From PFJX01 sp963713085 (GTDB lineage Bacteria > Pseudomonadota > Gammaproteobacteria > Burkholderiales > Thiobacillaceae): a DNA stretch of 64,000 bases. The first letter of the stretch is position 1. Every line of letters begins with the position of its first letter. Where the stretch lies: positions 62,001 to 126,000 of the forward strand of contig CAVQKQ010000010.1 of the NCBI GenBank assembly GCA_963713085.1. Reading direction: 5' to 3'. The notes beneath the pieces were generated by a model. The model had not been told where the DNA came from and ran no database searches. It saw only the letters and a list, made by a program, of their open reading frames with translations. Position numbers and translations under genes: made by a program. Of this stretch, positions 8,734 through 15,786 are shown piece by piece.

Positions 8734-8935
8734 GGGTTATCGACTGCCTTTCCGTGTCATGCTAAGCGGGGAGACGGTCGTGGTCGGATTATCTTGAACT
8801 CATGGTGAACTTGGTCGGGTCGACTGTGTAGTTCCAAGGCAGGTCGGAGTTCTATCAGGGCCCGTGCTAACAGGGGCTTCATCGTGGTGGTCTCACACCT
8901 TGTGGAGCGGCAGGATGGCCGCACGCATAAGTTTA

Positions 8936-9325
8936 TTACTGAGTCAGCCTATCCCGCACGCGCATAAGTATGGCCTTTGCCTCCACGGCGACCGCCTTCA
9001 TGACCGTATTGTCGGTCATGCTGGACATGACTTCCGGGTCCTGGAATGCGAAACGTGTGGTGTTGGCGTCCACCGCCATGGCCGCCACGCCGCAGGGCAG
9101 CATTGAGCCGGCGTCCCGGTCGGATTCGATGACCCGCTTGGCCAGGCCGGGGGCGCATGCGCCCAGGATGCGGTAGGGGGGCATGTCGTGGTCGAGCTTG
9201 GCCTTCATGACCGCCTGGACGTCGATCTCGGAGATCACGCCCATCTTCTCGGCGGCCAGGGATTGCTTGAACTTTTCCACGGCCTGGTCGAAAGGCAGGG
9301 CGACTTCTACAGTGAATGCGTACAT
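8936..9325 (-). CDS. DUF302 domain protein
   Basis: A 129-residue protein matching the DUF302 family throughout: MYAFTVEVALPFDQAVEKFKQSLAAEKMG at the start, then ISEIDVQAVMKAKLD, PYRILGACAPGLAKRVIESD and VDANTTRFAFQDP. The conserved Cys in GACAPG is present. DUF302 proteins are small alpha/beta proteins found near thioredoxin, sulphur or globin genes, with no established activity. The reading frame lacks a signal peptide, so it is cytoplasmic. It lies 54 bp downstream of the truncated haemoglobin gene on the same strand and may share its transcript. The inverted repeat CCGGAC-TTG-GTCCGG (9360-9374) sits in that gap. Confidence 0.85.
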   Translation of the reverse strand: MYAFTVEVALPFDQAVEKFKQSLAAEKMGVISEIDVQAVMKAKLDHDMPPYRILGACAPGLAKRVIESDRDAGSMLPCGVAAMAVDANTTRFAFQDPEVMSSMTDNTVMKAVAVEAKAILMRVRDRLTQ

Positions 9326-9379
9326 GGGTGACTCCTAAGTGGGTTGTGGTTCATCGCTACCGGACTTGGTCCGGGTTGC

Positions 9380-9805
9380 CTAGCCGATATTGTGCAGCAC
9401 GCCTTGTGGTGTGCCGACATGGGGTGGTCCCATGCGGTTGCGCATGTGGTCAGCCACCTTCGTGAAGGACTGGTACAACTCATCGCGCAGCCGGGCGTCC
9501 TCCACCACGTCGTCCAGGGCCAGCTGCATGCAGTGCAGCCACTGGTCCCGCTCGTCGTTGCCGATGGAAAAGGTCAGGTGCCGGGCCCGCAGCATGGGGT
9601 GGCCGTATTTCTCCGTGTAGAGCTGGGGGCCACCCATCCAGCCGGACAGGAATTCGAACAGCTTCCGGCCGGACCCGGACAGGTCCTCGGCATGGAGCTT
9701 GCGGATGCCGAAGGTCTCGGGCAGTTCGTCCATGAGTTGATAGAAGCGGTCCACCAGGGCGCGTACCTTGGCCTCGCCGCCGATGCGTTGGTAGTGGGTT
9801 TGCAT
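9380..9805 (-). CDS. Truncated haemoglobin, group II-like
   Basis: A 141-residue 2-over-2 globin. MQTHYQRIGGEAKVRALVDRFYQLMDELPE is the canonical start of group II globins. LFEFLSGWMGGPQLYTEKYGHPMLRARH contains the F-helix region with the proximal His expected in GHPMLRARH. The distal-side Tyr of B10 (RFYQLMD) is present. The start at 9805 follows a GAGGAGG ribosome site. An open frame extending up to 10252 has no globin character and is not coding. Such proteins bind O2 or NO and are linked to NO or oxidative defence. A TATTAT hexamer (9884-9879, minus strand) may be its -10 element. Confidence 0.9.
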   Translation of the reverse strand: MQTHYQRIGGEAKVRALVDRFYQLMDELPETFGIRKLHAEDLSGSGRKLFEFLSGWMGGPQLYTEKYGHPMLRARHLTFSIGNDERDQWLHCMQLALDDVVEDARLRDELYQSFTKVADHMRNRMGPPHVGTPQGVLHNIG

Positions 9806-10156
9806 GCTCGCTGTGTCCTCCTCTGAGCGGTATCGCCCTGGGAAGGGACGGGTTTCGTAATGTTCGTCGAAAACAGAAATAATACTGTAAAGCTCACGCT
9901 GGCTAACTAGGGGGTTATCTCCAGCCTGCTCAGGTCTGGGCGGATGGGGCGCGCCGAACTTGAGAACAAATATTTCATGGATTGGTTCCGGGTCAACTTG
10001 CCCGGTAGGCCCCGCGCGATGATGGCGTCGGCATCTTTGAAACCGTATTGGCGGTGAATGCGTGTGCCGATTCTGCCGGGTGGTGCCCATCGACTGAGCC
10101 AGCGCTCGAACGATCGCATCGGGATGATGCGTCGGGCCAGTCCTGCTCATATATAT
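9806..10156. other. Globin upstream region, no gene recognised
   Basis: About 350 bp between the globin start and the terminator of the predicted small RNA. Short minus-strand frames (for example 9907-10119) are Arg/Ser/Pro-rich, lack a ribosome site and look random. The globin promoter must lie here if the small-RNA terminator at 10157-10205 is effective. Confidence 0.4.
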
Positions 10157-10205
10157 AAAAAAATACCGGAGGGAGACTAAGGAGGAGACGATATCTCCAC
10201 TCCGG
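10157..10205 (-). terminator. Intrinsic terminator of the predicted small RNA
   Basis: On the minus strand the arms CCGGAGTGGAGA (10205-10194) and TCTCCCTCCGG (10176-10166) pair over 11 bp with one bulged T. The loop is 17 nt. TA and then seven T follow (10163-10157), with an AT-rich tail after them. On the plus strand no T-tract follows the hairpin, so termination is directional, for minus-strand transcripts. Confidence 0.75.
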
Positions 10206-10290
10206 GCAAAGGAGGAGAAAAGCCAACAAAACAGCTTGGAGGCCTGAGCCAAGCCCCCTGTTTAGGGGCGTGAAGGCCAGCCTGGCTGCC
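10157..10290 (-). ncRNA. Predicted sigma-54-dependent small RNA with anti-SD loops
   Basis: No protein frame fits here. The segment is bounded by a consensus sigma-54 promoter (10316-10302) and a hairpin/U-tract (10205-10157), giving a transcript of about 134 nt that starts near G10290. Reading 5' to 3', it has a small GCCAG-type hairpin and then the stem GCCCC-UAAACA-GGGGC (10269-10253). The decamer UCUCCUCCUU comes next (10218-10209). The terminator stem encloses a second UCUCCUCCUU (10188-10179) in its loop. CCUCCUU is identical to the anti-Shine-Dalgarno end of 16S rRNA, so pairing with AAGGAGG ribosome sites of target mRNAs is the obvious inferred mode. Expression is unproven. Confidence 0.6.
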
Positions 10291-10301
10291 ATTACTCATA
10301 C

Positions 10302-10316
10302 GCAATCAGCGTGCCA
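10302..10316 (-). promoter_or_regulatory. Sigma-54 (RpoN) promoter
   Basis: The minus strand reads TTGGCACG-CTGA-TTGCG. This matches the -24/-12 consensus YTGGCACG-N4-TTGC with no mismatch in the conserved bases and with exact GG-to-GC spacing. The predicted start is a G near 10290. It points away from the regulator gene at 10659 and toward the predicted small RNA. Confidence 0.8.
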
Positions 10317-10342
10317 ATTATGGGGATTTGTCTTGCAACTTT

Positions 10343-10355
10343 TAACGCATTGATT
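10343..10355 (-). promoter_or_regulatory. IHF-type binding site
   Basis: The minus strand reads AATCAA-TGCG-TTA, a full match to the IHF consensus WATCAA-N4-TTR. It lies roughly 53-65 bp upstream of the predicted sigma-54 start, between that promoter and the palindromic enhancer. This is the usual place for an IHF bend. It also overlaps an inverted repeat, TTAACGC-N12-GCGTTAA (10342-10367). Confidence 0.6.
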
Positions 10356-10408
10356 ACATGGCGTTAATTTGTGGTGAATGGGTTGGGCCAAAGCGTGGCG
10401 CGGTAATT

Positions 10409-10454
10409 GTTGCCATGGCGGCAATGACAGACCTGTCATTGCCATCATGGCAAC
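10409..10454. promoter_or_regulatory. 46-bp palindrome, probable enhancer (UAS)
   Basis: Two 22-bp arms match at 20 positions around a 2-bp centre. Nested inside are TTGCC-N5-GGCAA (10410-10424), AATGACAG-AC-CTGTCATT (10423-10440) and TTGCCAT-C-ATGGCAA (10439-10453). The centre lies about 142 bp upstream of the predicted sigma-54 start. The TGTCAT half-site recurs at the promoter of the adjacent regulator, so it is probably that protein's binding site. No U-tract follows, so it is not a terminator. Confidence 0.6.
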
Positions 10455-10607
10455 CAGATATCCACCACCTTATGGCCGGCTCTTGATCTCACCCGTGCAG
10501 CCATTGGCGGGGTAGGCCGAATGGTGCTGGATGCCTCTTCAACCCGTGCGATGACAGTAAATGCCACGAGGCCATAGTGATGATCTTCCGAATGCCATGG
10601 AAACAAA

Positions 10608-10640
10608 TTGTCATATTTGACGATAACGTCAATAATGACA
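10608..10640 (+). promoter_or_regulatory. Regulator promoter overlapped by a palindrome
   Basis: TTGTCA (10608-10613) and AATAAT (10631-10636) with a 17-bp spacer make a fair sigma-70 promoter for the regulator gene. The palindrome TGTCATATTTGACG-ATAA-CGTCAATAATGACA (two arms of 14 bp, 12 matching; 10609-10640) covers both hexamers, which suggests repression by its own product. It also argues that translation starts at 10659 and not at earlier in-frame codons. Confidence 0.55.
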
Positions 10641-10658
10641 TGGCATAAAGCCACGACC

Positions 10659-11960
10659 ATGACCCTGCCCAACGAAGTGATCTCCCTGTTGGAAGGCCTA
10701 CCGGAACCGCGCATCGTAGTGGATACCGACTACCGCATCCTGGCCGCCAACAATGCCTATCGCCAGGAATACGGCAATACCCAGGCCATGATCGGCCGCA
10801 CTTGCTATGAAATTTCCCATCATTTCAAGAAGCCCTGCGATCAGTGCGGTGAGTCCTGTCCACGCCAGACCGCAAGCCTGACCCATCAGCCTAGCCGGGT
10901 CCTTCACCTGCACCACACCCCCCGGGGCGAGGAGTACGTGGACGTGGAACTGATCCCCATCCGCGACGGGGAGGGCAAGGTGAGCTACTTCATGGAAACC
11001 ATGCGGTTTCTGCGCCAAACCGGCGACCAGCCGGGGGCTTTCGGCATGGTTGGCCGCTCGGTCGCCTTTGCGCGCATGCTGGAACTCATCAACCGGGTCG
11101 CCTCCGCCACCACGCCGGTGCTACTGCTGGGCGAGTCGGGCACCGGCAAGGAGCTGGCCGCCCAGGCGGTGCACAGCCTCAGCCCCCGCCGCAACAAGCC
11201 TTTCGTGCCGGTGGATTGTTCCGGCATGACGGAGAGCCTGTTCGAATCGGAACTGTTCGGCTACGAGAAGGGCGCCTTCACCGGCGCCGGCGCCCGCAAG
11301 ACCGGCCTGGTGGAAGCGGCTGCCGGGGGTACCCTGTTCCTGGACGAACTGGGCGACATCCCCTTGCCTCTGCAGGTCAAGCTGCTGCGCCTGCTGGAGT
11401 CCGGCACCTTCCGCCGGGTGGGCGGAGTTGAGACCCTGCGCGCGGACTTCCGCATGGTGGCGGCCACCCACCGGGACCTCAAGGCCATGGTGGAAGCGGG
11501 CACGTTCCGGCGCGATCTCTATTACCGCATCTCGGCTTTCCCAATCCCCCTGCCGGCCCTGAGGGAGCGCCGGGAAGATATTCCCCTATTAGTGGAATCC
11601 ATGCTGAAACGGCTGGAGCCCGAACGGCCAATGCGCCTTTCCACCGAAGCTATGGATCGGCTGATGGGCTATGCCTTTCCCGGCAACATCCGGGAACTGC
11701 GCAATATCCTGGAGCGGGCCATTCTGCTGGCCGATGGCGATCTCATTGCGGTGGATCTCCTTTCCAGAGACTTGTTGGGAACGCCCAATTCGACACGGGA
11801 ACAAGGCCGGGAGGCTGCGGGGATCCTGCCCTTGGACCTTGCGGAACAGCGTTACGTGGCATGGGCCCTGGGGCAGGTGGGGGGCGACAAGAAGGTACTG
11901 GCCCGGATGCTGGGCATCAGCGAGCGGACCTTGTACCGGAAACTGGCGGGACCGGGTTGA
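10659..11960 (+). CDS. Sigma-54 enhancer-binding regulator (PAS, AAA+, Fis HTH)
   Basis: A 433-residue activator. Residues about 10-115 form a PAS-like sensor (RIVVDTDYRILAANNAYR...) with cysteines 49, 60, 63 and 67, the last three in PCDQCGESCP. These could hold a metal, haem or redox-active pair. The central AAA+ domain has Walker A GESGTGKE (158-165), the sigma-54 contact loop GAFTGA (205-210) and Walker B LFLDELGD (about 227). The C-terminus carries a Fis-type helix-turn-helix (KKVLARMLGISERTLYRKL). There is no receiver domain, so control is by direct sensing. It is divergent from the sigma-54 promoter at 10302-10316. The start was chosen from promoter position. TTG 10608 and ATG 10635 are alternatives. 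Confidence 0.9.
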   Translation: MTLPNEVISLLEGLPEPRIVVDTDYRILAANNAYRQEYGNTQAMIGRTCYEISHHFKKPCDQCGESCPRQTASLTHQPSRVLHLHHTPRGEEYVDVELIPIRDGEGKVSYFMETMRFLRQTGDQPGAFGMVGRSVAFARMLELINRVASATTPVLLLGESGTGKELAAQAVHSLSPRRNKPFVPVDCSGMTESLFESELFGYEKGAFTGAGARKTGLVEAAAGGTLFLDELGDIPLPLQVKLLRLLESGTFRRVGGVETLRADFRMVAATHRDLKAMVEAGTFRRDLYYRISAFPIPLPALRERREDIPLLVESMLKRLEPERPMRLSTEAMDRLMGYAFPGNIRELRNILERAILLADGDLIAVDLLSRDLLGTPNSTREQGREAAGILPLDLAEQRYVAWALGQVGGDKKVLARMLGISERTLYRKLAGPG

Positions 11961-12131
11961 CCCGTGCGGGCCCACCAGGATCGCGACTGCATTTTCAGCC
12001 GCATTGCCGGGTCTCATTAGGATGGCGATACATGGGGCCTTACCGAATTGGGTAGATTCCACAGTCACCTACATGGTTGACCTTGGGCCGTTGCAATCCC
12101 TATGCTTCAAGATCTAATTAAGGAGTCGCTA

Positions 12132-13250
12132 ATGAACACCGCTACCGCCCCAGCCGATCTGCGCCGGACCATGCGTTCCATCATCCAGCGCATCGCCACC
12201 GGTCCGGAGCTGTCCAAGGACATCGCCCGGGAAGAGGCCCATATGGGCATGAAGGCGATCCTGGAGGATGCCGTGGACCCGGTGCAGGCGGGCATCTTTT
12301 TCATCGCCCTGCGCATGAAGCGGGAGACCGACGAGGAATTCAAGGGCGTGCTGGACGCCATCCTGGAGGCCACGCAACGGGCCACGGCCGAGGTGGACGA
12401 GGTGGTGGATATCGCCGATCCCTACGACGGCTACAACCGCTGCCTGCCCGCCGCACCGTTCCTGCCTGCCCTGCTGGCGGAACTGGGGGTGCCCGCGGTC
12501 AACCACAGCGTGGAAGCGGTAGGTCCCAAATACGGTGTCACCGCACGCCACATCCTACGCGCCGCCGGCGTGAACGTGGACCTGACCCCGGCCGAGGCGG
12601 CACGGCGCTTGGCGGACCCGTCCCTGGGCTGGAGTTACGTGGACCAGGCCCACTACTGCCCCAAGCTACACGACATCATTCCCCTGCGCAGCAAGATCAT
12701 CAAACGCCAGGCGGTGACCACGGTGGAGGTTCTGGCCAAGCCCATCCAGGGCCGTCATAAGACCCACTTCGTCACCGGCTACGTGCACAAGCCATATCCC
12801 CCCATCTACGCCATGCTGGCCCGCCATGCCGGCTTCGATACCGGCATCATCATCCGCGGTGTGGAAGGCGGTGTCATCCCCTCCCTGCGCCAACCCGGCA
12901 AGGTCTGGGTCTACCAGGACCGGGGCGAAGAGTTCGAAACCGACATTGATCCTCTGGCCCTGGGCATCGAACAGCCCAGCCGGGCCGTGCCCCTGCCTGA
13001 CGATCTGCCCAAGTCGGAACGGGACGGCGACGAAGTGGCCATCATGGTGGACGTGAACGCCACCGCCGAGGCCGCGGCCAAGGCCGGACTGGCCGCCCTG
13101 CGAGGTGAAAGGGGTGCCACCTACGACTCCCTGGTATTGGGCGCGGCCCTGGTGCTGCACCACATCGGCAAGGCGCCCGGCCTGAAGGCCGCAACCGATC
13201 GGGCCCGCGCCGTTCTGGATGCAGGCACCGCCGCCAAACGGGTGCGCTGA
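12132..13250 (+). CDS. Anthranilate phosphoribosyltransferase-like (TrpD2-type) protein
   Basis: A 372-residue protein of the glycosyltransferase family 3 fold. The N-terminal helical domain (about 1-75; IIQRIATGPELSKDIAREEA, VQAGIFFIALRMK) resembles that of TrpD and nucleoside phosphorylases. The catalytic half follows (AAPFLPALLAELGVPAVNHS, YGVTARHILRAAGV). The glycine-rich GTGGD loop needed for PRPP in true TrpD is not visible, and no other trp genes are nearby, so tryptophan synthesis is unlikely. The AAGGAG ribosome site fixes the start. The stop codon overlaps the start of the Rieske gene (TGATG), so the two products are translationally coupled. The role is unknown. Confidence 0.75.
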   Translation: MNTATAPADLRRTMRSIIQRIATGPELSKDIAREEAHMGMKAILEDAVDPVQAGIFFIALRMKRETDEEFKGVLDAILEATQRATAEVDEVVDIADPYDGYNRCLPAAPFLPALLAELGVPAVNHSVEAVGPKYGVTARHILRAAGVNVDLTPAEAARRLADPSLGWSYVDQAHYCPKLHDIIPLRSKIIKRQAVTTVEVLAKPIQGRHKTHFVTGYVHKPYPPIYAMLARHAGFDTGIIIRGVEGGVIPSLRQPGKVWVYQDRGEEFETDIDPLALGIEQPSRAVPLPDDLPKSERDGDEVAIMVDVNATAEAAAKAGLAALRGERGATYDSLVLGAALVLHHIGKAPGLKAATDRARAVLDAGTAAKRVR

Positions 13251-13558
13251 TGGCCTGGACGAGCGTGGCCGCCATTGACGAGTTGGCTCCAAAGCAGATG
13301 AAACGGGTGGAAGTTGCTGGCAAGCGCCTGCTCCTTGCCAACTCGGAGGGCAAGCACTACTGCGTGGACGAGATGTGCTGTCACGAGGATTATTCCCTCT
13401 GGTTCGGCTGCATCAAGGATCGTTCCATCAAATGCAGTCTCCACGGCAGCCGCTTCGACCTGGAATCCGGCCAGCCCCTGAACGAACCCGCGGAATGTCC
13501 CCTGCGGACCTATCCCACCAAGGTGGAGGGGGGGCAGGTGTGGGTGGAGGTGATGTAG
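13250..13558 (+). CDS. Rieske-type [2Fe-2S] protein
   Basis: A 102-residue soluble Rieske domain. The two cluster-binding boxes are C-C-H (about residues 43-45, in EMCCHEDYS) and C-S-L-H (in IKCSLHGSRFDL), matching CxH...CxxH. The Gly and Phe that follow, and PLRTYPTKVEGGQVWVEV at the end, are typical of Rieske ferredoxins and of small NirD-like proteins. There is no signal peptide. Its start overlaps the stop of the TrpD2-like gene, implying a joint function. It could carry electrons to or from an oxidoreductase not encoded here. The ferredoxin-NADP reductase at 14557 is a candidate partner. Confidence 0.88.
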   Translation: MAWTSVAAIDELAPKQMKRVEVAGKRLLLANSEGKHYCVDEMCCHEDYSLWFGCIKDRSIKCSLHGSRFDLESGQPLNEPAECPLRTYPTKVEGGQVWVEVM

Positions 13559-13693
13559 CGACATCCCACCGGACTATCCTCCCCGCTAATCTTCCCGGCG
13601 GCACTGCTCCAGGCGTGATGTGCCCCCTGGCCATGCCGCATCGCGTGGAACCGGGCAAGTACGTCCATGCATGTTTGGAAGGCCGGTAACGAT

Positions 13694-14293
13694 ATGAGCA
13701 ACCATTCCGTCCGCTTCTTCGATATCCAGTTCCAAAGCCAGGTGGCCGGTGCGGCGTTCGAGTTAAATTCCTTCGAGCGCTTGGCCCTTCCTCACTTGCA
13801 AGGGGAAGTGCTGGACCTGGGATGCGGCCTGGGCAACCTGGCCCTGGCAGCGGCCAGGGCCGGCTGCAGTGTCACCGCCTTGGACGGCAGCGTCACGGCT
13901 ATCGCCCGCATCCGCGAAGCGGCCATGGGCGCGAGCCTGCAAGTGGAGGCCCGCGAGGCGGACCTGGGCCATTACGCCATCGATCGCGATTACGATGCTA
14001 TCGTCGCCATCGGCCTGCTGATGTTTTTTCCCAAGCACCGGGCCGAGGCTTTGCTGACCGACATCGCCGCCCACGTGCGGCCGGGGGGCGTAGCCGTGCT
14101 CAATGCGCTGACAGAGGGAACCACCTTCCTCGGTATGTTCGAGCCGGGGCATTACCACCTGTTTTCCCGAGGGGCGTTGCAAGCGGCATTGCCCGGCTGG
14201 GAAATCCTGGTTGCTTCCCACGACACCTTTCCCGCGTCCGACGATACAGTGAAGGCCTTCGATACCGTCATAGCGCGGCGGCCGGTGGGGTAG
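13694..14293 (+). CDS. SAM-dependent methyltransferase, TehB-like
   Basis: A 199-residue class I methyltransferase. Motif I reads VLDLGCGLGNLALAAAR (about residues 40-56). The acidic end of strand 2 is in VTALDGSVTAI, and motif IV lies in YDAIVAIGLLMFF. AHVRPGGVAVLNALTE is the usual post-motif strand. The C-terminal part suits TehB or small-molecule methyltransferases, including thiopurine/tellurite types, so the substrate is open. A longer frame from 13667 adds nine residues and has no better ribosome site. It follows the Rieske gene by 135 bp on the same strand. Confidence 0.8.
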   Translation: MSNHSVRFFDIQFQSQVAGAAFELNSFERLALPHLQGEVLDLGCGLGNLALAAARAGCSVTALDGSVTAIARIREAAMGASLQVEAREADLGHYAIDRDYDAIVAIGLLMFFPKHRAEALLTDIAAHVRPGGVAVLNALTEGTTFLGMFEPGHYHLFSRGALQAALPGWEILVASHDTFPASDDTVKAFDTVIARRPVG

Positions 14294-14556
14294 CGGATCA
14301 CTCCGAACCGGGGCTTCGCATCCGGTTTATCGCGGCCAGTTTCTTGGAAAGCGCAGAACCCTGAGGCGTCCCAATCGGCCGACCCCTTGGCCCTCGTTTC
14401 ATGTCCCGTACAGGCTTGCTTGAATTGTGTCGGCCTTTGCGGGATAGTTTAAAAAGAACCAGACTATTTTAATCAGGTATGAACCCCGACCATACGTTTC
14501 GGTCTATGAACCATTGCCGGTTGTTCGTGCCGGACTAGTCAACTTGAGAGGTACCT

Positions 14557-15303
14557 ATGGCTTATTCGGAACAGCAGGTCATCAGCGTGCGGCCATGGTC
14601 GGACAGGACATTCAGCCTGACCCTCACCCGGCCGGAGGATTTCAGTTTCGTCAGTGGTGAGTTCGTCACCATCGGCCTGCGCCACGAAGGCAAGTTGATA
14701 CCGCGCGCGTATTCCATTGTTTCGACCCCGGATGATGACCACCTCGAATTTCTCAGCATTCATGTCCCCGATGGCCAACTGACCAGCCGCCTGGCCCGGG
14801 TGCGGCCCGGCGACGCGGTCTGGGTCAACGGCAAGGCTACCGGATCGCTGACGCTGGCCCATGTGCGGCCGGGAAGGAACCTGTTCTTGCTGGCCACAGG
14901 CACCGGCCTGGCCCCATTCATGAGCCTGATCCGCGATCCGGTCAGCCGCCAGGCCCACGAAAAAATCGTATTGGTCCATACCGTTCGCGGCGTGGCCGAA
15001 CTTAGCTATCGAGATGAATTCGAGGATCTGGTGGGAGGCACGCTGGACTATGTTCCGACCGTGACCCGCGAACCGTTCGAACGAAACGCGCGCTGTTCCG
15101 ACCTGTTCATTTCCGGCGCGTTGTGCGAGCAACTCGATCTACCCCGTCCCGACCCGGAGCAGGATCGTGTCCTGATCTGCGGCAATCCCGCCATGAACCG
15201 TCAGATGGGCACCTATCTGGACGACAACGGCTGGACCATGACCGACCACCGGGGTGTGGGGAACTACAGCGTGGAAGCGGCCTTTGTCATTCGCCACGCT
15301 TGA
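14557..15303 (+). CDS. fpr: Ferredoxin-NADP+ reductase
   Basis: A 248-residue flavoprotein transferring electrons between NADPH and ferredoxin or flavodoxin. The FAD-binding RAYSIVS (about 50-56) and the FAD/NADP loop segments (ATGTGLAPFMSLIRDP near 113-128; VLICGNPAMNRQM near 205) are intact. The C-terminus ends in ...VGNYSVEAAFVIRHA, resembling bacterial subclass I FNRs. An AT-rich promoter region precedes it (around 14440-14480, TTTAAAAAG and TTTTAATC). It may serve the Rieske protein upstream or general FeS metabolism and oxidative stress. This is inference. Confidence 0.92.
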   Translation: MAYSEQQVISVRPWSDRTFSLTLTRPEDFSFVSGEFVTIGLRHEGKLIPRAYSIVSTPDDDHLEFLSIHVPDGQLTSRLARVRPGDAVWVNGKATGSLTLAHVRPGRNLFLLATGTGLAPFMSLIRDPVSRQAHEKIVLVHTVRGVAELSYRDEFEDLVGGTLDYVPTVTREPFERNARCSDLFISGALCEQLDLPRPDPEQDRVLICGNPAMNRQMGTYLDDNGWTMTDHRGVGNYSVEAAFVIRHA

Positions 15304-15484
15304 AATATGCCGCAAAATGGTGCGGACCAAATTAGGGTTGGGCAAAAGGGGTTGGGCCACAAGCAGTTCCCCCAACCGCACCAGGACACCATTTCAGAAA
15401 GGGATCACGCTACCGCGATGAAGCGCGGCGCCATCCCGGAAATCAAGGCCGACCAGACCTGGATATTGAGACAGGAGGGAACAG

Positions 15485-15709
15485 ATGCAAGGTGCTTACG
15501 TTTCTGAATTTACCCGGTTCATGGATAAATTCCTGAAGGAACACCCGGAAGTAGTCGAGGACCAGCAGCGTGGCTGGAATATCTTTTGGGACAAGGAGGT
15601 CGATCCGGCGGCGATAAGCAAGGCCGAGGAGGACAGCGTGCCTTTCGATGATTATCTAAACATGCCGTATGCTCGTCCGCCGGTACCGTCGAAGCTGGTC
15701 CATCATTGA
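15485..15709 (+). CDS. DUF3460 family small protein
   Basis: A 74-residue acidic protein with GGAGGGA before the ATG. The opening SEFTRFMDKFLKEHPEVVEDQQRG and the WDKEVDP segment match DUF3460, a family of betaproteobacterial small proteins of unknown role. No membrane segment or cysteine is present. It is supporting evidence for the betaproteobacterial origin of the window. Confidence 0.85.
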   Translation: MQGAYVSEFTRFMDKFLKEHPEVVEDQQRGWNIFWDKEVDPAAISKAEEDSVPFDDYLNMPYARPPVPSKLVHH

Positions 15710-15786
15710 CCTAGTCTACGAAGCGGGCCGGGTAGATGGTTCGGTAGCGTCCCGACGCCGCCGGTTGATAGGTGTAGTCGACGGCC

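Noticed and set aside
10207..10222. AAGGAGGAGA copies read as plus-strand ribosome sites
   Set aside because: No start codon follows at a usable distance and no coding frame exists on the plus strand. The minus-strand promoter and terminator explain the segment better.
9380..10252. Long open frame extending the globin N-terminus to 10252
   Set aside because: The upstream 149 codons have random composition and cross the terminator. The GAGGAGG ribosome site supports a start at 9805.
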